In this document: piece after piece, positions 36,858 through 48,670 of the stretch | How positions within the stretch are numbered: position 1 is the first letter of the stretch | How the letters are laid out: the number at the start of each line of letters is the position of its first letter | Origin: Takakia lepidozioides | Taxonomy: Eukaryota; Streptophyta; Takakiopsida; Takakiales; Takakiaceae | Direction of reading: 5' to 3' | DNA: 64,000 nt | Assembly (NCBI GenBank): GCA_030704615.1 | Contig: CM060734.1 | Span: 55,754,042-55,818,041 of the forward strand | Notes under the pieces: model-generated | Told to the model about the DNA's origin: nothing | Database searches by the model: none | The model's input: only the letters and a program-made list of their open reading frames with translations | Program-made: the position numbers and the translations under genes

Positions 36858-38547
36858 TAAAGGTCATACTTATTTAGTTGTGCCAGAAATATATTCCTGT
36901 TACAACAGGTTCGTCAAGCCCAATTGAATTTTTGAGGGTGGACAGTTCATATGTCGGAGCGCATGTTCTTGTGCTTCATCCTTTGACACAACCACCCAAA
37001 AGAAATCCTCACATATGTATTGAGACAGGTATGTTGCACAAGGGGTCAGGAAGCTGAAGTTTCTCTATTGGAGAGGAAACAGCCAGAGTGAGCTAAAGAG
37101 ACGTGATTTCATCCTCGATGAACCAAATCATAATGCAGTGTAGTCCCAGTTTGACAGAAACTGCATGAATGTCTTCCCAGTGCTGGAGGAAATAGGGGGT
37201 TTTGCCTCTGCATTGTGCCTATTCCCATGGGTGCCCAAAGCGCGAAAGACTGAGATGCCTGTCAGTCAGTCATTCACAAATTTGTTCTCTCAAGTTTATA
37301 TAGTTTCCAATTTCACCTGCTAATACAGCCAGGTCAACCAGATGCATTGGGAGAAGCCATGTCTGAGACAGAAATCAGCTTTATTTTGCTAAGGCAAGCC
37401 TTCCATGGGTGGGATCCCACCCATCAACTGAAAACTTTTGAGCTTCTTGTCATCACACACCTCACTTCATCTCTAATGGCACCCACATAAGTGTGTGCCT
37501 GACAATCATGTCATTTATGAGCTGCTTGCAATAACATTCTCTCCATTGCCCATATCAATGCTGTTTTGCTCTTGGACGACACACATAAAGGAAGTGCAAT
37601 GAAATTCAGGTTGTGGCCTGCTTTGCAAGAGTATATATTGTACAAAGACCTGGAGTATCTCAGTATCATCCTTTCGAACTGTAAAGTGTCCATCTTTAGA
37701 ATGGCAAGTAAAGGTGTAGGCCTACTTATGATGCACTGAATGCAACGTTCTTCAAGAAATCAATGATAGAATTTAAGAAAATGAGGGCGTGCTCAACGTT
37801 GATGGCTGCCTTCCCCGTCCTTATAAATTTCTCGGAGAGAGCCAACGTGGACGTGTGGATTAGAGGTGCAAGGTGTTTGCGTACAAAGGTCAGGATTGGG
37901 CCTACCACTCTACTAAATTGGCACACTCAACCCGGAAAGGAAAGAAAGTGATCAGAATATGTACAGCAGTTTCAATTTGGTATGGGCTGGAATTTGTCAG
38001 GCTTTTTGGACGACGATGTCTTTCTCTGTGTCTTGTGGATTGAACGGAGCTTGAAAGGCCTTTCTGTGTACATTTCTTATCAAGCAAAACATGACTGTTG
38101 AAGGGCAACAAATGTATGAGTAGGTATGGCATCGGACTAGAATTGTTGCACTCCTGCCTCCTGCCCCACACCCGCCTCTCTTTCTGTGCAGGATCCGTAA
38201 GCCATGGCCCACTGCCAGATGCAGATTTACTCGGATCACTTGCTGGGAAAAGCATGGAACAAATCTGGCCATCGTACCAACTCTTACCAGCCATAAAGCT
38301 CTGATGCCAAGAAGGATCAGAGGTATGCATCCCAATCCCATATAAAGTGGTCTCCAGCTCAAATTCCTTAGTTGATGTGGAAGTCATCTTATGAAGCCGG
38401 AAGTTGGGAGTCGGTGAGATGTCTTTGCTGATGATAGGGGAGGGATGGAAAGTGGTGGGTAAGAAGAGATTGCACATGCATGATTTCTTATTAAGAGCTG
38501 ACTTAAGGCCAATGATCCAGCCTATTCATCATCTTCCTTATCTTTAC
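36858..38547. other. Intergenic, no firm gene
   Basis: This is downstream of the helicase. A minus-strand open frame at 37902-38477 covers a stretch (about 38180-38400) that could hold further exons of the unrecognised gene at 38548-38781. Nothing there matches a family I know. Confidence 0.4.
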
Positions 38548-38781
38548 TTTGTAGCCTCGGTCGAGAACATCTGCAGTAACATCCCACTGGATCTCACATG
38601 CGCCCATGTCAGTCACGAGGCCCACCTCTGCAATGGTGCCACTCTGGTAGCCCTGCTGCCACCCCGGAGGTTTATGACTTATGATGGCTTCGCCGCTGGC
38701 AGCAGCCAACAAGATCACTGAATAAGTAATGCCCCTAGCATCAGCCTCAGCCTTCAGGCCAATGCAGTCCACTGACCTCGC
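38548..38781 (-). CDS. Exon of an unrecognised protein, possibly a pseudogene
   Basis: A 78-codon open exon on the minus strand is bounded by an acceptor (CACTGACAG before GCGAGG) and a donor (AAA before GTAAAG). It encodes ARSVDCIGLKAEADARGITY and continues with LLAAASGEAIISHKPPGW, QSGTIAEVGLVTDMGACEIQ and WDVTADVLDRGYK. The composition is clearly protein-like. Upstream in the same frame lies LRTIMEMQKSTQPI, but it is separated by a TAA and a TGA. So either that is another exon or the gene is decayed. Downstream exons may lie near 38400-38180 (MTSTSTKEFELETTLYG...). I do not recognise the family. Confidence 0.4.
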
Positions 38782-39412
38782 CTGTCAGTGGATTTTGTGC
38801 TTCTCTACATGTTCCCATTAGATTGGTTGAGTAGATTTCTGCATCTCCATTATTGTCCGGAGGGCATCCTAAGCTGCAATCTACTTCAGGCTAGTCTCTG
38901 TGAAGGAATTTCTAGGTAAACCATGAGTTGTATAACAAGACGACACAGCCGACAAGTTACTCTACGCAGACACTAACTCTTACCTCCCATGGTCAGAAAT
39001 AGCGGAGCTGGAAACTCTGTTTCCAAACCTCAAAGTACAGCTGCGCCTTGCTCGACAAAGATGGTAAGAACAAGGACGGGCGGCAATCAAGCCGAGCTCT
39101 GGACGGCTTTTAGCCTACATCGTGCCTGGTATCCCTTCACAGATCACGGCTGGAAGCTGACCCCAGCCTGACCTCTGCCCATCCAGGCCTGAGTGTTTCT
39201 GGCACTTTCTGCGTGTGCCAAACTAACACGGACTCCGTGGATGGCGCTGCCATGCCAGAGCTTGAGGAAGCAGAGAAACACTATTCCTGGCACAAAACAA
39301 TCATCACCCACAAATATTTTGCACACGAGCTCGCTGGCCGAGGGTGATGAGGGGTGTGCATCCTTCAATGACCCAGTGTGCTTTCACACCAAGTTTTACA
39401 AACAAATGAAAT

Positions 39413-39452
39413 GACACGGTACTTGCTCAAAGCTCAAAGAGCTTACGAGACA
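39413..39452 (+). repeat. Dispersed repeat with AAGCTC-AAA-GAGCTT palindrome, copy 2
   Basis: The same palindrome as at 32891-32905 lies here at 39430-39444. It is preceded by AAATGAAATG and a GGTACTT segment and followed by ACGAGACAAG. Confidence 0.5.
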
Positions 39453-39483
39453 AGAGGAAGCATGAAACGAGAAACACCGAGGG

Positions 39484-39496
39484 CCCCCCCCCCCCC
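39484..39496. repeat. Homopolymer C run
   Basis: Thirteen consecutive C. It lies between genes and is prone to sequencing error. Confidence 0.9.
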
Positions 39497-41706
39497 GACA
39501 AGCAGCCCGAAGACGACTGTTGCTCAGGAAAGAAGAAGTCTTGGAAGACAAAGAACATTCAACTATACAACTCTACAGTCACTGTCACTGACCCACAACT
39601 CTGTGTGTTCTCTGTGCAACTTTCTTTCTAAGGAAATTGGAGGATAACCCACATTCAGTAAACTTAGGCCTTCTAACCAGAGTTACTCTTTCATCGTTCG
39701 GTTGTCACTGCCATCTACAAATATTATTTGTTCTGTATGGTATAACATGCAAGTATATATATATGTCTTGTTGGAAAATGTTATAGGCAGGCAAGATTGA
39801 GTGCTACAAACGGGTGTGATTAGCTTTCTCGTACGTAAATGGCTCAATGGGTTATACTGTAACCAGCATGTGGATACACGTCACAAATGTTCTTGCGGAT
39901 CTTAAAGGTCTCCGACCGGTGTGCATTGACGTCCAACACACGGAACAGTTTTGAAGAGAAGATTACATAATAGGCAAGGTCTTGCAATTCGTAGTATTTT
40001 ACGTGCATTGAGATTCCATAGCCGAAAGACTAGGCCAAGGTGGAATTCTAGTGGCGTCACTCCCTAATCCACTCCATTTCAGTCCGCCTATGCTGAATCT
40101 TATTGCACCTTTACTTTTTGCTATACTTGGAAATCCTGTCCGGGAATCCCTCTCTAGATTACAAAGGAAATTTCTGTGAAATGTTTTTGAAGGAGTCTGT
40201 TTTGAACAACCCTTGGGTTTCAATCATGTGATTCATCACTGTGCCAAATGTGACACAAATTTGTCATTGTGAATGTTTGGGTTTTACTAGTTTCACCAGC
40301 TACAATCACTGAGGGGTGCACAGCTGGTGGGTGGGGACAGGGAGAGCGAGAGAGCGCAGCATGGCCTGCAGGCTGTCTAGTCTGCGGCGCTCTGCGGGGG
40401 CCTGCCACGCACGCCCTGCCACCTCCCCACACTCCTGCTGCAATCTACCTTACTAGCAAGCAGACAAGCTCCACAGATAATGCGCCATGGAGCGTTACAT
40501 GCGCTTCTTCATGGTGACATCAAGGCAAAGGAGGCCAGCAGATGAACAATACATGTAGCCTGTAGGTGTGGAATACTTGGAAGATGGGCTCAGGATTTTT
40601 CGTTCCTGATCAGGACAGCGCTATATCTGAGCCGATTAAAGCTGACAGCGCATTCATGTCAGCATTAACGCGCACATAATCTTGCTCGACAAATGCGGGT
40701 ACTTGCTCCGCCAGGAGTTACCGCATCAAAGCTATGTTGATCAGGGAGATCACTCGCAGTCAAACTGCAGAGCCATGAAACAATGGTGTGAAGGTGAATG
40801 AAGATGAAGTGAGGCAGCAGCTGGCGGCTGACTTGGTGAACGAGGAAGGAGGAGAAAGAGCACGTGGCAGGGGGCACAGGCAGTCACAAGTGGAAATATG
40901 GTAATAACTGGCTTGCACGCTATGTTGTAGCGGCCCCACCAGCCGAGGCACGGCATTCTAGTTGCGCTCACGCAATCCCGAGCCTAGTCGGCTCTCCTTT
41001 CTCATCTCGACAGCACTTCTCTAGGAGGACTCAAGCGAGGCTTTACAACCGGCTGCGGCTTAGCCATTTAAACTAGAATCTCCTCGGCTGTGCGGCCTGT
41101 TGATAGTGAGCAGTAGAATTGGTTGACAAGGGTATTGTTTGGAGCCTGCAGGAAGACTGGGTTGCAGCACAGCAGGGCTGCGGCATACTGGTATGCAGAA
41201 AAGTGGGAGTGGTCGCAAGTACAGAGCCTGTTTGCTTCTTTTGCAGAGTGTGCTCTAGCAGAATCACTGGGCGCAGTCTAGATCCACACGCAGACTTGCT
41301 ACCCTGGAAGAGCAGTGACTAGTTAGTCAGTTGACGGGGAATCTCAGAAGCTACCGTGTCGTTCTTCGCATTTGCGTGCTGTCGGGAGATCTAGAGAATC
41401 GTATTAGGGATCCTATATTTCTTTTAGCTAACAGTGTGTCTATTTTGTCACTCCGATCTTTTCTCAGTCATCTTCTGTTTGTGTCTTCTTTTGAATGTAT
41501 GGATTTCTTTTTATGGCATGAACGGGTTGTGCTCCTGGTTTTCACAACAGGTTATTTTTTGCGGGGGAGTTGAATGTTGAATACTGTGTCCTGGAGACTC
41601 TGAGTTGCCATCCTTCTGAGCCAGTGCGTTTTTGGTTTCTACCGACCACACCATCCAGGTTTTGGAGAAGGAAGTTGTTTTACCATCTAGGGAAGGGATC
41701 GTAACG

Positions 41707-43752
41707 ATGAGTACTTTCTGGAAGTCCAAAGTGCTTCCTAAGCTGAAAAAACTTGTGAACAAGCCTGCGAAGAAGAAGGGGTCAGCAGACACAAACAAAG
41801 CCTTCGACGACCAAAAGGTACAATCGCAGCACTGCAAGTCAAGCCAATTCCGGTTCTATTGATCGTTTTCAGCACCGGCTTCCTGCTTTCAAGAATACGT
41901 CATCTTTCTGTTGGCGGAAGAGTTAAAGTAGTCATCGGATTTTTTCCCTGTCTCGGACGCTTAAAATTCTATGCAAATGGTAGTAACAAGTGGGTGCGAT
42001 CGTCATGGTCGACTTTGTGAGTACTTAGTCTATGGATCTAGTCGAAAGACGTTTGGACATTCTCCTGCCATGTTAGAGAATTCTTTATCCTAGTGACTAA
42101 TATGGCGAGCTTACAAGCCTTTGTCTCAACATAGAGGTCGTAGTAAGAGCTCATCCCTTCACGACTGGACGATAAGACAGCCAGCGCATCTATTAAGTTT
42201 GTGCCTGCACACGTTGGAAATAGCTTGCAAGCGGGCTTCAAGGGTAGCACCTGATAAGGGGTAATTTCTTTTCAGGAAATAATCCTTGCTCAAATAGAGG
42301 AGCAGAAGGTGGAACTACAAGTGAAGGTGGTAGAGATATACAAGTCTGCCACCCCCGAGATTCAGGTATCTTCACCAGTTGGTTCAGCGCTGTTTGTGAA
42401 ATGCCTCAACAACTCTGTCTCTCCAACTTGGTCCCATCCTATTTTGGTGTTGTGTATGATTGGTATAATTCATGTTGCGCTAGGCCATGTAAAATTTTCT
42501 GGACTGAACCTCTTTTCTGAAGAGGTCTGAAAAGAGAGTGCAGATCTGATAACAGCTGTTCTCGTTGTGCCTATTTTCAGGGTTTGTTGAAGGAGCCAAC
42601 AGAAGAGGGCGTGAAGGCTAAGGGGATTTATGTTGAGACCCTGCTGGAACGGCTCGTCACAGCAGGTGAATCTTTACCTCGTAGTTTTAGAAGTATTGTA
42701 AGTCACTCTCCTATAACCAGCAGGAAGATTATGTACAGAACTGAGCAAAAGTATAACACATCTCATTTGGAAGTGGTGGTCCGTACGGATTGTATTTGTG
42801 TTGTGCTCATCCACGCAAGATCCACGGAGAGGTACTAATCTTTGAAGGTATTTCCCCAGATTTAGTTTCTTGCAAGTCAGATATACTCCCAAGCTCAAAG
42901 TTGTCATTGAAGAAAAAGGGTTGAGACGATACATAGACTGCATGTAGCAGTGTAGAATATACACATTTAACGACAGTGAAAGGTTAGAGCTATGGGGACA
43001 GTCCTGACTGGTCCTCACCAGAGAGATGCACACGCAATTAGCAATATGTACAAGCCCAGGCCTTGTATAGGAGCAGTCCAAAGAGCTGCTAACAACTCTA
43101 TGGCAACCTCAAAGATGATTTGAAATCCTTGTTTGATGACCTCATTCTATCGACACAAAATGGACCACAAGCATGTCTGGGTTTGGCTGATGGAAATGTC
43201 CAGACAGCTGGTGGGTTACAACAAGCCCATTAGTCTGAACTGTTTCTGGGTGGCCCTTCAGGTCCTCAGTATGGATGTAAAAGAAATCTTTCTACTGTCT
43301 ACCTTGGGAGGGAGGAGGCCTATGGGTTTATACAGATACACGTTCATACAGTTTCACCTCCTCTCAACGCTTGTCACTAAATCAAAACTTGTGAAACAGG
43401 TGTCCCTGGAGTACAGATCTTGAGTGATGGAGCGTCCAAGTATGGAACATCACTATTGGTAGGGTCAATCACCTTCTTGCTGCAGAAAACAGCTGTTTTC
43501 GTGGAAGGTGAGCCAGCTCCTGTAGTTGCCTCTAAGGAGGTGGAGGCCTCAGCTCCTGCAGCAGATACCACTGAAGCTCCAGTTGAGGCGGCTCCTGATC
43601 CACCAGTCATAGAGGAGGTTACCCCAGTTGAGGCAACCACGGAGACAGTTGAAGCACCACCTGCGGATTCTGCACCTGAGGCAGCTCCTGCTCCTGCTCC
43701 TACTCCTGCTCCAGAGGCCACACCCGAGTCTCAACCTCCAGCAGCCACCTAA
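41707..43752 (+). CDS. Plasma-membrane cation-binding protein, DREPP/PCaP family
   Basis: Plant proteins of this family bind calcium, copper and phosphoinositides at the inner plasma membrane, and some affect microtubules or actin. Four exons: 41707-41817, 42276-42365, 42581-42665, 43400-43752; phases agree, 212 residues. N-terminus MSTFWKSKVLPKLKKLVNKP, then KAFDDQK, EIEEQK-like (AQIEEQKVELQVKVVEIYKS), LLKEP, GVQILSDGASKYGTSLLVGS and ITFLLQKTAVFVEGE. The tail (about 145-212) is rich in Pro, Ala and Glu with PAPAPTPAP runs. Odd: residue 2 is Ser, whereas Arabidopsis PCaP1/2 have Gly2, which is N-myristoylated; lipid anchoring by that route is therefore unlikely. No other in-frame ATG lies upstream. 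An AATAAA sits near 44107. Confidence 0.88.
43070..43144 (+). repeat. 75-bp direct repeat, copy 1
   Basis: Matches 46671-46745 at 72 of 75 positions by eye. It starts GGAGCAGTCCAAAGAGCTGC and ends TTGTTTGATGACCTCA. It lies in the last intron of the DREPP gene. Confidence 0.85.
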
Positions 43753-44712
43753 AGTGTAAATCTTGTGTGCCAAAACAGTGTGGGTAGCATTGGGTTGACC
43801 TGCCTCATCTGGGCCAAGGTTTCTCTATAAACTGGCAGACAGATCGGCTACAACGTTGAATATTTGGATACCAACAGCTTTAGCAATGGCTCGCCTATGA
43901 GCATTGCAGTAGTCATGAAACTTCCAAAGTTTTCGCTGTGCATATTAGCTCTGGGATTATTTTTGTTCATTTGCCCAACATACTAGACATTCTTTGAGAC
44001 TCCCGTTGGACTTTGGATAGTGTTGTGCACAGCTTCTAATTCATTTGTAATTAGCCTCAAAATTTTCTTACTGACCCTTATCTGGGGAATGTAATCTGTC
44101 TGACACAATAAAAAGCTTACGCCTTGCTTTCAGAGTCGACATCCTTGCTTTGATTTCCCCAGGCATTGTTGTTCCTCCAGCTTTTGGAGGTGTAAATGGA
44201 TGGGGAATGTGCAGGTCTCTGTGAAGACAGCATTGCAAGAAGGTGTCTGTAGTGAGAGGTGCTTTATGTGAAGGACCAAGGTAGTCATCATAATGGTCGG
44301 TTATGCAGGAAGTCACTATTGTTGCTGGCCCATCATGGATGCTCACAATCTGTATGAATCGATTGTAGAAGTCGCAAGAGCTATGCCACCTGCTGGTAGG
44401 CATCTTCTGTTGAATTTTGTCACTGATGTTTATGAAGGCAATGGCGGTGACAGATCCAGAAAGCTAGTTGCAGAAAGCTAGTTTCTCACCTGTCTCTCTC
44501 CTTCTACGCAGTGTGTTTGCTTCTTAATGAACAATTTTAAAATCCGAATGCTATAGTATCAAGATCCAACCACCCCTGCAGTACTAAGCATTACTGATCA
44601 GCCTTGCCACAAGGTTTGCTCACTAAAATTGGAAACGAGTTCACAAGATTTCAAAAAAGCTGCTACCAAACATTGCATTCCCTGTACCCAAGAACTAGAC
44701 CTTTTCATGAGC
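43753..44712. other. Intergenic between convergent 3' ends
   Basis: DREPP 3' region with AATAAA near 44107. A minus-strand open frame at 44068-44403 was considered and not accepted. Confidence 0.5.
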
Positions 44713-46526
44713 CTAAACCTTTGTATTCTCTACGGCCCAATGTCCAGGAGGGTAGTCATAGTCACTATCAGTGCTAAAAGAATCATCATAATCAGGAGTA
44801 TCCCTAGAAGATCCCTCTCCCGCCCGCTCCTTGCACCTCTCCATCAGCCACTCAAAATAATGGTCATCACGGTGCAGCTGATCAAGATCGTGTTTCTGCT
44901 CCATGTACTTGGGATGCTGCCGCATCGGGTACCACAAGTCGTGGAACCTTGCCAGAGCAATCAAGATCGTGTTTCTGCTCCATATACTTGGGATGCTGCC
45001 GGGTACCACAAGTCGAGGAACCTTGCCAGAGCTCTCTCAACATGAACACTCAACATGAACACCGTATCCTTCTCAATCTTCCATTTGACCTGCTGGGTAC
45101 CCGGCCTCCTCCTGTAATCAGTAATCAGCAACGCACCAATGTCATATGCCTCCTGTAACCAACAGGACTTCACCGTCAGAAATGATTTTTTTATTAGTGA
45201 TTTTTAGGTTTATCACAACCTGTCAGGCACAACCTCATGAATGACTATTTTTGAAACTTTTGAGCACACCTCACCACAACCATGAGCATGATTTGTCAAC
45301 TTGAACAAATGCTAGTTTATGCCGCAATGTGTGAGATATGGTGTTCCATATTTTCGTTGATATTGAGACAGCTGCACGAAGCAGCAGTAAGCAAAGCTTA
45401 ACTAGTTAAAAAACAGACAAACCTTTTATTTGAACTCTTAGCCTTTCTTCACACCTTGCCATGTTCAACACCCACCCATCCTACGCACTATGCTCTGAGC
45501 TGACTGATCATTTCAGCGTACAGTCGCAGGGTGTAGAGGAAATTCATCAGTGGTACCAGGCACAATTACGCGAAAGGCCTTCATGGCCTTGTCATACATG
45601 ATTGCCGTTGACACTGCAGTCACCCACGATAACTTCTGTGAGTTTGTGTTAAGCTGTTTGTCTAGGCCGGGGGGAGAGAGGGCCATAAAAGCAATTGGTG
45701 GTTTGTCTGAAGATGGACAGGTCTGGTTTACCTTGTTGACGAAGCTTGGCACACTGCTGCACTACGCAGACTCCAATATTTGAGAACAACTTGCAACTTG
45801 GCCCACAGGATCAACCACTACTTCTGGATTCCCACTGTCTCCTGATGCCGATAGCTGGCAATATCACAAGGGGGAGATTAGAACCAGGACAATGTGAGCA
45901 CATGATGTACACACTGTGCTATCTCATGGACACTTTGGGCATAGTAAGTGACTCTTGGTCAATGACAGAGACCGGTTATAGACATTCATCCTTCAGATTT
46001 GACTATTTGGGAATATCAGTGGATTACTGCCACACAATTTCAAAGAATCTGTCAGACTTTTACATTATTCAATCAGAAAGCAGTATACCCTGAGAAGGAG
46101 CTAACCACAGAGTACTTACTTCGGGTCTGATAGGAAGTTCAAACAGATGTGGAATACAAACTACTTCACCACCTGTACTCAGATTTGATACGGCCCCATC
46201 AAAACCACTAGTGAGAGAAACATGGTAGTCAAAATGGGCAGGAAGATATGGATTGTTTCAAAAGGTTGCACCATGACACACCCACACTAAAGCCATTGGA
46301 GGATGGCGGTGCATGTGAAACCATTAAGGCTGCAAGATAGCATGTTTTACCTGAAGGTGCAGTGCATAGCCCACATTCTTGTGCATTCGTTGGTAAAGAT
46401 CTGCTTTGACTCACATTGAGGGATACAGTGATGCACATACCTCGGAACCCCAGCCCTGGCCAAAAGGTAGTAGCGCTTCCCATCAGCTTCGAAGAAGCAC
46501 ATATTCTCCACTACTGCACGGAACCT
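44713..46526 (-). CDS. Unrecognised spliced gene, frame broken by a tandem duplication
   Basis: At least three exon-like pieces lie in order on the minus strand. (1) About 46526-46441: RFRAVVENMCFFEADGKRYY then LLARAGVPR, between a CCCAG acceptor and a GTATGT donor. (2) About 45630-45520: SWVTAVSTAIMYDKAMKAFR then VIVPGTTDEFPLHPAT, donor GTACGC. (3) 45158-44713: EAYDIGALLITDYRRRPGTQ, VKWKIEKDTVFMLSVHVERA, LARF; then, after the break, HDLWYPMRQHPKYMEQKHDL and an acidic tail (SSRDTPDYDDSFSTDSDYDY) to a stop. The sequence looks like a conserved eukaryotic protein but I cannot name it. In piece 3 a 74/79-bp direct duplication (44881-45033) shifts the frame and gives a stop. So it is either a recent pseudogene or an assembly or sequencing error. 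The N-terminal exons are not located. Confidence 0.5.
44881..45033. repeat. Tandem duplication of 79 and 74 bp inside a coding exon
   Basis: Unit 44881-44959 (79 bp) and unit 44960-45033 (74 bp) both begin ATCAAGATCGTGTTTCTGCT. The second lacks five bases (GCATC, plus strand). The 74-bp unit is not a multiple of three, so it breaks the minus-strand frame. Confidence 0.92.
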
Positions 46527-46670
46527 GGGCACAAAAAACATCACCTATATGCGGGATGGATTCTTACTTCTGCAAAGGTGTCCTAGATAGTCATCACTGG
46601 CCAGGACATGATCCAGTTAGTGAGTGAAGACTAAAAATGGAACAAACAGACCCCTTTATATTAAAGTATC

Positions 46671-46745
46671 GGAGCAGTCCAAAGAGCTGCTAACAACTCT
46701 ATGGCAATCGCAAACATGATTTGAAATCCTTGTTTGATGACCTCA
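46671..46745 (+). repeat. 75-bp direct repeat, copy 2
   Basis: Partner of 43070-43144, 3.6 kb away, same orientation, three differences by eye. No target-site duplications are visible around either copy. Confidence 0.85.
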
Positions 46746-47612
46746 AATGGACTGGCAGCTGCTGGACTTTCTCTGTTTGGAAAGTAAACATCATCAAAGC
46801 ATTACTTATGTGCCCACAAAAAGACTCAAATGTTCAAGCATTCAAAACCTTCTAAAGTTATAATCTCTTCATCCCCATGTTGAAAAAGTCTCACAATTTC
46901 TAGAAGCACCCCTAGGAAGGAATGTACCATGGTATGCTATGCCACACTAGCCTCAGGGCTTGGTTAATTTGGGTTGGGCAGAAAGCTAGTTGCAGGGAAA
47001 AATACTTAGAAAGAATGAGGCTCAATGATATGAGAAGTTGGGTAGTAAATGGCTTCCCTAGCAATCCATCAATGATGAAATTGAGTTCCAAATGCCCCTA
47101 AGGGAAAACCCTCACCACCTCCAAAGAAGAGTTCCGTATGGCTCCTCTTTGTGAAATAGTGGAATCTTCTTTCATCCTACTAAACTTGAAAGTTCATCCA
47201 TTTATTTTTCATACATTGTTCGATAACAAATATGTTACTTGAGGGAGGTGTTTATCTCGAGAAGGCACATCATGGCAGCAAAGAGGTGACACCTGGGAAA
47301 GGCACAGGGAGGAGCGATTGTGGGTCTCCTATTTATAATAAAGAGGCCCAATCTATATATGAAGCGAGAGTTTGTTTTGATGTTCAATAGAGAAAGTGTG
47401 GTCAAAGGATTGGTGTGTTGTGATGCCCCTTACTCTCACCTTATGCTTATGTTTTGCCAAAGCAAGAGAGCCTATCGCTATGTTTAGGCTCGTTTTGTTT
47501 TGTAACGTCGTTGAGATCTCCCAACCGCGGGTCCCACCCCTGGTGCTTGGTGCCCTTGGAAAGCCCTTGATGAGGAGGGTGCACCGGCTTGGTCTCATGA
47601 CTTTTGGACCTG

Positions 47613-47790
47613 CGTGTGGGAGATTTGGAATTTCAAGTACTTTGGGTAGCTGGAAATTCGCGAAAAATAGCAAAGTAGGCTTTCTGGGAGCAATGATTGG
47701 CCCTTCACGTTGGAGATTTGGAATTTCAAGTACTTCTGGTCATTGGAAATTTGCGAAAAAGCAAAGTGGACTTTGTTGGAACAATGATGT
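47613..47790. repeat. Imperfect tandem repeat, period 93 bp
   Basis: Two units, anchored at 47621 and 47714, share AGATTTGGAATTTCAAGTAC, then a GGAAATTYGCGAAAAA segment and AGCAAAGT. An open frame across both encodes repeated GISSTxGxWKFAK, but this may be a by-product of the repeat. Confidence 0.75.
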
Positions 47791-47793
47791 GGG

Positions 47794-48040
47794 GATCTCC
47801 CAAACTCTAAGTCTCTAGATGCATAAGGGATTGCATTTGAACTTAGATCACATTGGACACCGGAGGTCACACTTGGGTCTCTACATGGGAGGATACATAT
47901 GAGATTGCACTTGGGTTTTTTTTTCAATTCTTCACACACGTAGTAATGGCACAGGTTACCCTAGATCTCCCAAACTCCAGAGTCTCTGGATACAATATTG
48001 GGGATTGCACTTGGACTTAGATGACATTGGACACTTGGCC
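47794..48040. repeat. Degenerate repeat pair, period about 170 bp
   Basis: GATCTCCCAAACTC recurs at 47794 and 47964. Each is followed by GTCTCTRGATRC, then GGGATTGCAYTTGRACTTAG and ATCACATTGGACAC or ATGACATTGGACAC. Confidence 0.65.
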
Positions 48041-48559
48041 AACGGCATAGGCTACCCTAGTAAACATTATAGAACAAGATAACCCATATCTTTTGTGGAG
48101 GTAACTTTTCCCCTAAAGATAATAATCAACAGTTGGGGTAGTTTCCAAAAAGACCCCTTCGATAAGCCTCTTTGTTCTAAATGGTTAAGAGTTGTTGGGG
48201 GTTTGTACCTTGCCTCTACCCAACCTACGTCATCTAGGTTCAAAGTGTCCACCTTCCAATGTTAGGCAGTAGTCCCTTGGGTTGAAGAGGACACTTTAAT
48301 TTACGCTTCCTCCGGGAGGTGACATCCTTTTGTTGGAAACAAGTAGTTTTATAAGGTTCTCTTCATTGTTGTTCATTGTTTTTCTTATGTTCTTTACATA
48401 CACATTTTTGCCTTCTCATTTTTTAATATTAGCATTTTCAATGCACCTATGGGCCCCGCCAGTACGGCCCATCCATGGCGTGAGCTCATAAGCCCACTGC
48501 CCATTCACCGGGTAGGCCAGATTCTGAATTTTTTTCGAAGTCCTTGTTCATCTACCGCG

Positions 48560-48670
48560 GCGGACCTTCTAGCGGACTGGGCAGACCCTTTAGCATACTA
48601 ACTCCAACCGTCGAGCGGACTAACAGACCCTCCAACCTTCGAGCAGACTAGTAGACCCTTCAACAAAATA
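48560..48670. repeat. Short degenerate motif repeats
   Basis: Alternating GCGGACT (or GCAGACT) and AGACCCT motifs at roughly 25-30 base spacing, with CAACCNTCGAGC linkers. Related motifs recur near 48837-48870. Confidence 0.55.

Larger units (their letters stand above)
38782..41706. other. Intergenic, mostly featureless, upstream of the DREPP gene
   Basis: This contains a 13-base C-run at 39484-39496, one copy of the AAGCTC palindrome repeat (39413-39452), and a GC-rich stretch near 40320-40440. No coding sequence was supported. Confidence 0.45.

Noticed and set aside
44068-44403. 111-codon minus-strand open frame after the unknown gene
   Set aside because: No splice link, no family, and it overlaps the DREPP 3' region with a polyadenylation signal.
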